Below are positions 56,476 through 64,000 of a DNA stretch of 64,000 bases, piece by piece; position 1 is the stretch's first letter, and each line of letters opens with the position of its first letter. This DNA comes from Lumbricus rubellus (lineage: Eukaryota > Annelida > Clitellata > Crassiclitellata > Lumbricidae). Under the pieces are notes generated by a model. The model made no database searches. It was not told where the DNA came from and saw only the letters and a list, made by a program, of their open reading frames with translations. Made by a program: the position numbers and the translations under genes. Location of the stretch: positions 32,249,380-32,313,379 of the forward strand of contig OX243820.1 in NCBI GenBank assembly GCA_945859605.1, in the 5' to 3' direction.

Positions 56476-56753
56476 ATGGCAAGTCGAGGAGAGATTGGAT
56501 GGCAATCGGAGAAGACATTGGCGGAGTGCATGTCTTATATGTTGGACAACGAAATAGCAACAGACGTCTGCTTTGAAGTTGGTCCACCAGATGGCGCAAC
56601 TGTCAACATCCGGGCACATCGACTCTTTCTCATAGCACGCAGTCCAGTCTTCGAAGCTATGTTCTCCAATGGAATGGTTGAGAGCAAAGGTGGAAAAGAT
56701 GAGATGATACGAATCGAAGACATCAGACCAGATATTTTCAAAGCGCTTCTGAG
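56476..56753 (+). CDS. BTB-BACK-PHR gene copy G, first coding exon
   Basis: Intact 278-nt exon; GCCACAGACCATGG, donor GTAAGC. Replacements include FSNGMVESKGGKDEM. Shares RLFLIARSPVF with copy F. Confidence 0.92.
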
Positions 56754-56883
56754 GTAAGCTATTGATTTTGAAATCATTGCCTTACAGGCAAATATTTGTA
56801 GCAAACACATGCCATTGCTGCTTAAGCGTAACTGGCAAGACTAGTATCTAAGCGAATTTATGTTGACCTCATGCAGGCTAACG

Positions 56884-57483
56884 GTCATCTCTTTGCAGAC
56901 GATGTGCAAGCATATGTCCATGGGTCTCCTTCTTCACAGCTACTTTTAGTTGAACGCCTTCAGTCTCTCTCGCATTCCCTGCACTCCTGGATGCCATCAA
57001 ATAGTATCTCTCACTCTTAATGCCTCCCAAACCCAGTTTATTTGGTTTGGCACACCTCAGCAGCTATTGAAAATTGATTTTGTTCTCCTCTCTGAATTAT
57101 TTCCTCACTTCACCGTTTCTTCGACTGTTCGTGATCTGGGTGTTACATTGGATAGTTCCCTGTCATTTGAAGACCATATATCTAATATTACACGCTCTTC
57201 ATAATTTCATTTAAGGCGTCTAAGGACAGTTCGGCGTTCTGTTTCGTCTTCTGTTTTTACCACTTTGGTTCATGCTTTCATTTGCTCCAGAATTGACTAC
57301 TGTAATTCTCTTCTAATTGGTCTGCCTAAGGTTCGTCTTTCACCTTTACAGTCGGTCCTAAACGCTGCCTCCTCATTTTATTTTCTCAAAACCTATATCT
57401 TCTCTCGTGGCCTTGCGCACTGGGAGCGCCTCGGTTCACCCTAGTAGAGGCGCTTTATAAATGTTTTATAAAATACAATACAA
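56884..57483 (+). mobile_element. LINE in intron of copy G, internally deleted
   Basis: Same insertion as in A and F (AACG flanks). It lacks about 340 bp between NAAS and the SFLKT-like tail, but keeps a reading frame without the 4-bp duplication (STVRDLGVTLDSSLSFEDHI). This shows the duplication in A and F is derived. Confidence 0.82.
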
Positions 57484-57759
57484 AACGTAGCCTATCTTTT
57501 CTTTCTGATAAAACTTTTAAAGTACTCCAAGCAAACATCCAATTTCTAGAATGGGTTTCAAATGAATTGTCGTAGAGTCGTAGACCATTGAAAAGTTTGA
57601 TAATTATTATGATCTTGAGATAATAACAGAGCGACAAAACTATTTTGAAGACATATGTCCGTGTTTGTTTTCTAAATTCGGTTTCGCTGCTGAAAATATC
57701 AACGGAGTTTAATTTGACTGTCCATGGCAATTAATACTTAGGTTCATGGACCACCATTA

Positions 57760-57895
57760 CAGTGTAAGAATTGTTGAAAAATAACGGGTTGGACCATTAT
57801 CCACTTGGAATCGGGTGTGAATAAAAGACTTTACTATATGGTGCTCTTAAAAAGACTGGGGTTTGAAACCACAAACCCCGGAAATTCTCACCCTA
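57760..57895 (+). mobile_element. hAT-type MITE in intron of copy G
   Basis: CAGTGTAAGAATT at the left end and AATTCTCACCCTA at the right, with the family terminal G mutated. Confidence 0.75.
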
Positions 57896-57900
57896 CCCCA

Positions 57901-58401
57901 TCTATATATATAAAAATGAAACTTTCCAATAGTTTGTGTAAAGTGTTCTCGAAACGTACTGCACAGATTGTTTTGAAAATTTCACAAAACCTTCCATTCC
58001 TATCAGAGAGTTTCCAACTTTTTTTTTCTCCGAATAAACGCAATATTTTCCACAAAAAGTGAACTTTGCATTCCGCTCCACCGCCATTTGTAAATTTAAA
58101 ACCGCACGTTGCCAGATTCACAAACGCCTTGACAGTGACTGCGACCATGCAGACGAAATATGAATGAGGTTGCGTCCCATGACGTCATAAGCGATTCGCA
58201 TAATTATTGTGCGGCCGTCTTGGTTGAGGGAGAAAAGGAACGGAGGGGACGGGACGGAGGGGGATGGAGGGAGGGGGAGGGAGATGGGGAGGGGGAGGGG
58301 GAGGGGGAGGAAGGGGGAGGGGGAGGGGGAGGGGAGGAGAGGGGAGGGGAGGGGGAGGGGAGTCTTTTTTGCCACAGCAACGCGTGGCCGGGTACAGCTA
58401 G
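57901..58401 (+). mobile_element. Helitron-like non-autonomous element
   Basis: Starts TCTATATATATAAAAATGAA directly after host A (57900) and ends GGGTACAGCTAG directly before host T (58402). The paralogous introns have the uninterrupted A-T at this site (CACCATTATGCAT in copy A). 5' TC, 3' CTAG and insertion between A and T without target duplication are Helitron hallmarks. It is 501 bp and includes a GGGGAG-rich tract. No Rep or helicase gene. Confidence 0.85.
58235..58365 (+). repeat. GGGGAG-rich minisatellite inside the Helitron
   Basis: About 130 bp of GGGGAG/GGAGGG units, G-rich on the + strand. Frames through it are Gly/Arg/Glu strings on + and Pro/Ser/Leu on -, not genes. Confidence 0.85.
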
Positions 58402-58580
58402 TTACACATATAATATTATATGTACATATACATGTACATATACATGTATGTATCTGGGCCAAATCAGCCAGTATTCTCGATGGCGGATTTAGAAACGTCC
58501 TGTTGATTTTTGTACAAAGCGATCCAGCTGACAAACTCCTCTATTCAGAATTTCAGAAACCATTCTACTGAGATAGTTTA

Positions 58581-58762
58581 TTGTATTGTATTGTATTGTA
58601 TTTAAACATTTATAAAGCGCCTCTAGTAGGGTGAACCGTTCAGAGGCGCTCCCAGTGCGCAAGGCCCAGCGAGAAGAAACAGGTTTTGAGAAGAGACAAA
58701 GCAGAGGAGAGACTACCAGAAAGAAGTGTAGAGCGAACAGAAGGAGAAAGGGCATTCCAAAG
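58581..58762 (-). mobile_element. 5'-truncated LINE 3' end in intron of copy G
   Basis: Starts with the tail repeat TTGTATTGTATTGTATTG and reads, on the minus strand, the last about 55 residues of the same LINE type as 28768-29312 (LLKTCFFSRWALRTGS-like frames). Copy A has the uninterrupted sequence GATAGTTTATGGAGTCG. Confidence 0.8.
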
Positions 58763-58864
58763 AGTCGCGTGGACAAGGATATTGTCTTTATTTTCAAGGA
58801 TCACTCTTTAGTAGCCTACATGTACAATAATTGTATATTGTGGTTTTCTTAAAATGCTTTGCAG

Positions 58865-59885
58865 ATTCATCTACACCGACGCCATCGACATTTCTCCTCA
58901 AGCTGTGCCTGCATTGATGTATGCCGCTAAAAAGTATCTGTTGCCAAAACTGTCGAAACAATGCAGCAGTTTTCTTCAGACAAGTTTCAACGCTGAGAAT
59001 GTTTGCCTTATATTGGATCAAAGTTTACTTTTCTCTGAGGAAACTCTGATAGACGATTGCCTGAGGTTTATTTCCAGTCATGCCGACGAGATTTTCAAGA
59101 GAGAGGAATTCCTGGATTCATCGCGTCAGGCAATGGAAGCTATGTTGAAGATTGAGAAAACAAGGACGAAGGAATCATTCATTTTCCAGAGTTGTGAAAA
59201 GTGGGCGAAACATCAGCTGAGTCTTCATAAATCAATTTTTAATCCAAGTGATGAGCAGATCAGAGAGGAGCTAGGCAGTTTGTTGTTTAGCATCCGTTTT
59301 CCGACCATGGATCCCGAAGAATTTGCAGATCTTGTTGGTGATCGACATGTTTTAACTGGTGAAGAGAAATCGTCAATTTACTTTTATTTCATTAAAAAGG
59401 AACAACGAAAAAATCTTTTGTTTGACGTTAACAAAAGGCATGTTGAAGACAAATGTGTTGATCGAACTATCAGTGTCCAATCACAGCTCTGGAATTCTGG
59501 TCCAAGTAGAGACTGCATTGCTTTTACATCTGACAAAAGAGTTGAATTGTGTGGCCTTGGATTGTTTACTGGATCCGCTGGAAAGTCATACGACGTTGAC
59601 ATTGAAATTTTCGACCCTGAAAAATCACTCTTCAAAAAGGGATTCACCATTCCTTTCACACGAAAATTCACACCATTCAAGATTTCTTTCGATTCGTCAA
59701 TTTGCATTCGCAGTGGAGTTATTTACACGATTGTCGCTTCTGCTCGAGGCAACATAGGACACTACAGCGAGACATGCAAAGTAACATGCAAAAGCGACGA
59801 TATCACATTTACATTTTCAGCAAGCGGTCAATTTTCACGAACCAATGCTACGATTGGTCAGATCCCACAACTTTTCTATGTCTAA
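58865..59885 (+). CDS. BTB-BACK-PHR gene copy G, second coding exon
   Basis: Acceptor TTTGCAG; intact, total protein 432 residues. Distinctive residues: SPQAVPALMYAAKKYLLPK, LILDQSLLFSEETLIDDC, VELCGLGLFTGSAGKSY, and DSSICIRSGV where the others have DSPICIRSGV. The tail is FSASGQFSRTNATIGQIPQLF. Shares the GQFSRTNA tail with A and F, consistent with the shared intronic LINE. Confidence 0.92.
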
Positions 59886-60119
59886 AAATCATGTTTTCAT
59901 TATTTTGTGAAACTTATGTAAAAACTTAGGCTATACAACTTTGTCGCTCGAAGCTGTTATTATCAGCTTCGTCAACTCCGAATGATTGCTCTCTCTTTCT
60001 CTCTCCATATTGACTGCCCTTCTATCTGTTTGCCTCTGTGCTTATTCATCTAGCTTCTATAGTCTCTGTCTCTCGGTCTGTCTGATCGTTTTCCTGTCTC
60101 TCAGGTGTATGCCTCTCTG

Positions 60120-60152
60120 CCTGCTTGTGTGTGTGTGTGTGTGTGTGTGTTT
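60120..60152. repeat. GT microsatellite
   Basis: About 13 GT units preceding the LINE remnant. Confidence 0.8.
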
Positions 60153-60197
60153 GTATTTCTGCTTGTTTCTGTGTCACTGAATGCTAATTATTCCGTC

Positions 60198-60655
60198 ATG
60201 CCTTTGCAACCAGCTCTGCTGCACGCTAAATTTTCGTCTGTCTCTGCTTACATGCGTGATGTGCTGCATTGGTTGCCAGTTGCCCAACGCATCCATTACC
60301 GAATTGCTGCCCTTGTTTCTCGCTGTATTCTTGGTTGTGCTCCATCTTACCTGCGCGTACTCTGTCGCCCAGTCTCTTACATTGAAGCGGGTCGGGCCCA
60401 TCGCTCCGCTGCGAAGGGACAACTGCTTGTTCCACGGGCTCGCTTAGCTACGAGACAGCGCGGAACCTTCTCGGTTGTGGGGCCGTCAATCTGGAATGAC
60501 CTCCTCCCAAACCTCCATCTCCTCCACCTGACCAGTCAATCTTTAATTCTCAAGTCCTTTATGCTTAAATCTTTTTTCTTTAGTCATGGCTGTGCTGGGA
60601 GCGCCTCTGAGTAGTTTCTTGAAGGGGAGCTATATAAATTGTAATAATGAATGAA
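60198..60655 (+). mobile_element. LINE 3' end, distinct family
   Basis: Open frame with LHWLPVAQRIHYRIAALVSR, SVVGPSIWNDLLPN and FFFSHGCAGSASE up to the stop at 60612-60614, then a TAATAATGAATGAATG tail. It shares the general plan of a CR1/L2-like C-terminus but differs clearly from the ACAAT-tailed LINE above. 5'-truncated. Confidence 0.75.
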
Positions 60656-61269
60656 TGCATCCTCGTGCAGCATAAGGATTCTTACAAGCTCAATAGATTT
60701 TCGATATGTCGCACACTAAACTTACGCTCCTCTCCTCGTCACGTGCTTCACCATCTAACAATAGGCTAAGTACAGGTCTCAATGGCTGTGTGAAATAATG
60801 TGAATGGCGTCGCAGACTCGAAATCTTAACAAATGGCCATAGAACTGAATTTCAAAGCCAAATACATGTAGGCAGAGCCTTCTATTACAGGCTCTGCATG
60901 TAGGTAGTTGATCTTATTATAACGCGATTTCAGTAGGCCTATCGATAATAAATTAATATGATTAAATAAAACAATTAGAAAACATGTGTGAACGATGATT
61001 GGTTGAAATAGGCTAATTATGAGTTAAAAAATTTGTGTGCGTTTGTAATGTAAACTTACACAATCAGGCAATATTGGTGGACACAAGCGCTAATAATATG
61101 ACGTATAATATGACGTGTACAGGCGAGTAAGCGCTGTGTGCAAAGCTTAAGCGGAAAAAGAGCGAGAAAAGATGGAGTTCTACGAAAGTGGAGCAGAAGA
61201 ATTAAGTTCTGCGAAAGTGGAGCAGATCGCCCGATTCTAGGAAACGGGGCAATATTCGTCTGCGACGTG

Positions 61270-61740
61270 TGGCTGACGGATAAGGAAGGAAGAGGAAGAG
61301 AAAGGGAAGAGAGAAGAGTAGGAGGAAGGAGCGGAGTAGGAAGATGTGAAGAAAAAGAAAGAGGTGGGGAAAGAGAAGGAAGAAGAGTATGAAGAAGAAG
61401 AGGAGGAGGAAGCCAAGAGGACAACGAGGAGTAGGATTAGGAGGAGAATAAGGAGGAGGAGAAGAATAGAAAAATATGAGTAGGAAAAGAAGAAGGATGC
61501 GGAAGAGGAGGGGAAAAGTAAGAGAGGTTGTAGGAAAGAGAAAGAAGAGGAGGAGAAGAAAGATGAGTGGAGAAAATGGAGAGTATGAGAAAGATGAGGA
61601 GGGGACATGAGAAGGAGAATGAGGAGGAATTAGTGGAAAGTTAAAAAGAGAAGAAGGAATGGCAGAAGGAAGAACAAAAAAGGAGAAAGAGGAAAAGAAA
61701 TGCTCGGAGAAGAGATGGTAAACGGAAAGAGAGGAGGGAG
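61270..61740. repeat. Purine-rich tract, last unit
   Basis: GGA/GAA-rich tract equivalent to 5915-6420 and 47830-48350. Confidence 0.85.
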
Positions 61741-61911
61741 GTGTTAGCTATTTTCCACAATAAACGAGCGAACTCTCTTAAATTGTAGGCTATCGGATGA
61801 AGCTCGCACTCGTACTCTCAGCGTCACAAATAGCCTAATTATACTTTTAAAATATCATAATACGGCTACAATACAATAAGCAGGCTATGAGTAACAAATT
61901 TCTTTGTGCGA

Positions 61912-62180
61912 CCTGGTGGCTTATCGGTAACACGCTTGCTCACAAGGTTGCGGGTTCGACTCCGAGTAACAACCTTGGGCAAGTTGTTTACGCACACGTG
62001 CCTCTGTCACCAAGCAGTATAATTTGATACCGGCGTAAGCTGGGAAGTAAACGGCAAGTCCTGTGATATACTGGCCCCGTTTCCAGGATTCGTCCATTGC
62101 CCACTCAAAGGCCAAGAAAAGGAGATGAGCGCCACACCAATGGGCCTTCGCGATCGGCCCACGGACGACTTAGGTTTCTA
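61912..62180 (+). mobile_element. tRNA-derived SINE
   Basis: The head GCGACCTGGTGGCTTATCGG.AACACGC fits box A and GGTTCGACTCC fits box B at the expected spacing. A body of about 190 bp (GGGCAAGTTGTTTACGCACA, then CCACACCAATGGGCCTTCGC) follows. Not an intact tRNA: the acceptor arm does not close. It differs from the SINE in units B, C and E. Confidence 0.75.
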
Positions 62181-62955
62181 CTTTATAAGTCAAAAATTTC
62201 TTCATTAGCCTACTTGTGAAAATAATTTTTCACAAGTTATTCATGAAGAAATTTAGCACTTGTCAACTTCGCCTCAGGATATATCGAGGGCTTAAAGGCA
62301 AAGGTGCATAGGTACCATTTTTATCGAAAACGAGTATTTGGTATCAAAATTTTCAGAATTTCAAGCTCTTTCATCTGGTAAAAGCGCTTAATAATCAACG
62401 CCAAGCATTATGTCGTAAATCACCTTTAAATATTTCGCATCTTCTGGACTTTCAAATTTTCGACAGGAAAAAGTGCACATCTAAGTTGTGTACTAGCTAT
62501 AGGCTTCTACGCGCCGCACCACCATTGTTGCCCGATGACATCCTTAACAGGCAGAAGTGCGTATCTCTGTATATGTGAACTTTTGCCTGTATGTCGATAG
62601 TTATTGATTCGATCACTACGTTAACAGCACAACTTGATAACTGCATTTTATGTGCAGGTTGACTATTCAATGTAAATGCCTTAGTAGTTTTAAATCGTAA
62701 ATTCAGCTAGATTTTCATGACTGAAGATAATAATGAACTTCTGCAGTAATTAATTGTGTCACCGTATGCCTACCTAAGGTCAGACAGAGGTTCACATGTG
62801 CAAGTTATGTACTTCTGCGTGATAGCATACACATCATGTATAATCTTGCTAGTATTTTTGCTAGTATTTTCAGTGTTTAAAAATACCTAAAATGATTTTA
62901 TCTGGTTGAACAGCCAGTGGGCATAAAATATTCCTACTTTTAAGATAATAAATAT
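62181..62955. other. Upstream module of the next unit, then non-coding sequence
   Basis: The module CACTTGTCAACTTCGCCTCAG near 62252 indicates an eighth array unit. From about 62310 the sequence is unlike the other units and no gene is seen. Confidence 0.5.
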
Positions 62956-63124
62956 GCACACCGTGAGGCATAAAAAACAAAGCCACTAGAAAAATTGTTA
63001 TAATTTTAACAATATTCAAACAATACCTATGAAATTCAGGAAAATTATAGCCAAACAGCAGTCAATGTAAATACATTTACAGTTTTTACTCTAACTGCCC
63101 GCCTTTTGCTTCTACGCATGCGCG

Positions 63125-63615
63125 AAGTCGCTTGCGCCATCCACGCACCAACGAGTCAATCAATAATTCGCTGGTCAAGATCGTTCCTAGCTTGCATTAA
63201 TCGCTTACGAAGATCTTCAACATTACGGACCTTTGTTTTGTACACCATTTCCTGCATGCATCCTCTTATTTTATGATCGATGAGATTCAGATCTGGGCTG
63301 TTAGGGGGCCATAGCGTAATAATTATGAAGTCAGGAGCTTCATTCGTCAGAAGTGCATGCACCGTTTCTCGATCTCCGTGCGCTAGAGCACCACCTTGCT
63401 GGAAACTGTCAAATTCAGAGAGTTCTCGAATTTCAGGTATAAGGCATACCCTGATTAAAACATCTCAGTAGTATTGGACGTTGATTTTTTACCCACGGTT
63501 CAACAAAGTGAATTGACGTGCGCCCCAGAGAAGAAACACCGACTGGCTCCATCAGGGATTTGCTAAACGTCGGACGTGTGCGTAAAAGGCGGTCGGCAGC
63601 TATATCTCTCTTTCC
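63125..63615 (-). pseudogene. Tc1/mariner transposase fragment
   Basis: Minus strand: a frame with RPTFSKSLMEPVGVSSLGRT and SIHFVEPWVK, then a frameshift and a frame with WPPNSPDLNLIDHKIRGCMQ and EDLRKRLMQARNDLDQRIID. The aspartate in LIDH is the expected third catalytic acidic position. The N-terminal half and the first catalytic position are missing. Not functional. Confidence 0.75.
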
Positions 63616-63619
63616 AGCA

Positions 63620-63866
63620 ACATGACCCCTAACAGCCCATATCTGAATCCCCCTCCGATTATTACATTTGGGGATGCATGCAGGAAATGGTGTACAAAAC
63701 AGGTCCGTGTTGGTGAAGATCTTTGTAAGCGAATAATGCAAGCTTGGAGCGATCTTGACCAGCGAATTATTGACTCGGCGGTGCGTGAATGGCGCAAGCG
63801 ACTTCTCGCATGCGTAGAAGCTAAAGGCGGACAGTTTGAGTACAAACTGAAAATATTTTTACATTG
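63620..63866 (+). pseudogene. Inverted second copy of the transposase tail
   Basis: The + strand frame starts NSPYLNPPPIITFGDACRKW, where the usual block is damaged. It continues EDLCKRIMQAWSDLDQRIID, REWRKRLLACVEAKGGQFEY and the natural end. It mirrors 63080-63330 and forms the right arm of the palindrome. Confidence 0.7.
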
Positions 63867-64000
63867 AATGCTATTTAGCTATAAATTTCCTGAATTTCAT
63901 TGATATGGTTTGAATATTGTTAAAATAAAAAAAATTCTAGTGGCTTTGTTTTTTCTGCCTCACGGTGTATTATTCTATATGAGGCAATCTCGGTGGCCTA

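Larger units (their letters stand above)
62959..63967. mobile_element. Palindromic Tc1/mariner-like element
   Basis: Ends CACCGTGAGGCA and TGCCTCACGGTG, extended by inverted copies of AACAAAGCCACTAG. TA follows the right end (63968-63969), but the left flank is not a clear TA. Both arms carry transposase C-terminal sequence in opposite orientation, so the element is a foldback of one tail. Confidence 0.75.

Noticed and set aside
58118..58571. Overlapping frames of about 110-138 codons on both strands
   Set aside because: They arise from the G-rich tract in the Helitron-like element.
61912..61985. Possible functional tRNA gene
   Set aside because: Box A and box B are present, but the acceptor stem does not pair and a SINE body follows.

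Overview
This is animal genomic DNA with no prokaryotic layout. It has spliced genes with GT-AG introns, tRNA-derived SINEs, LINE 3' ends, hAT, Tc1/mariner, Helitron and Maverick/Polinton elements, and long microsatellites. The repeat mix and the very high density of the octamer TAGGCCTA suggest a marine invertebrate, possibly a deuterostome; I cannot name the species.

The core is a head-to-tail array of one gene family encoding BTB-BACK-PHR proteins of about 432-434 residues, resembling BTBD1/2/3/6. All copies lie on the + strand. Each intact copy has a 278-nt first coding exon and a second coding exon of about 1.02 kb, joined across an intron of about 0.8-2.1 kb. Seven copies are visible: A (9458-12496), B (15975-18065), C (29448 to about 34047, broken), D (exon 2 only, 34889-35912), E (42191-44273), F (51144-54098) and G (56476-59885). 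A shared upstream module recurs near 6.67, 13.77, 25.65, 40.62, 48.60, 55.35 and 62.25 kb, so the repeat unit is about 7 kb and an eighth unit starts at the right edge. A and F lie in blocks of about 6.5 kb that look almost identical, while their flanks are clearly more diverged.

Spacing between units varies mainly because of mobile elements. The paralogous units give empty sites, so many insertions can be delimited to the base. These include a 4.58-kb hAT-like element (21012-25588) with a mariner-like element nested inside it, two more hAT-like elements (36402-38061, 38501-39094), a Helitron-like element (57901-58401), a TA-flanked element (27094-28329), and a dispersed hAT-type MITE family of about 135 bp.

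Copy C is interrupted inside exon 2 by a 1,933-bp miniature Maverick/Polinton (30738-32670). It has perfect 156-bp terminal inverted repeats and a 6-bp target duplication. It carries an intact packaging-type ATPase, a small zinc-ribbon protein and a remnant resembling part of a DNA polymerase B.

The most unexpected signal is genome-scale. Paralogous units repeatedly differ by 5- or 6-bp insertions (GGCTA, GCCTA or GGCCTA) placed exactly after a TA, giving TAGGCTA, TAGCCTA or TAGGCCTA. This looks like the footprint of massive excision of a TA-targeting transposon, or a very small insertion process.
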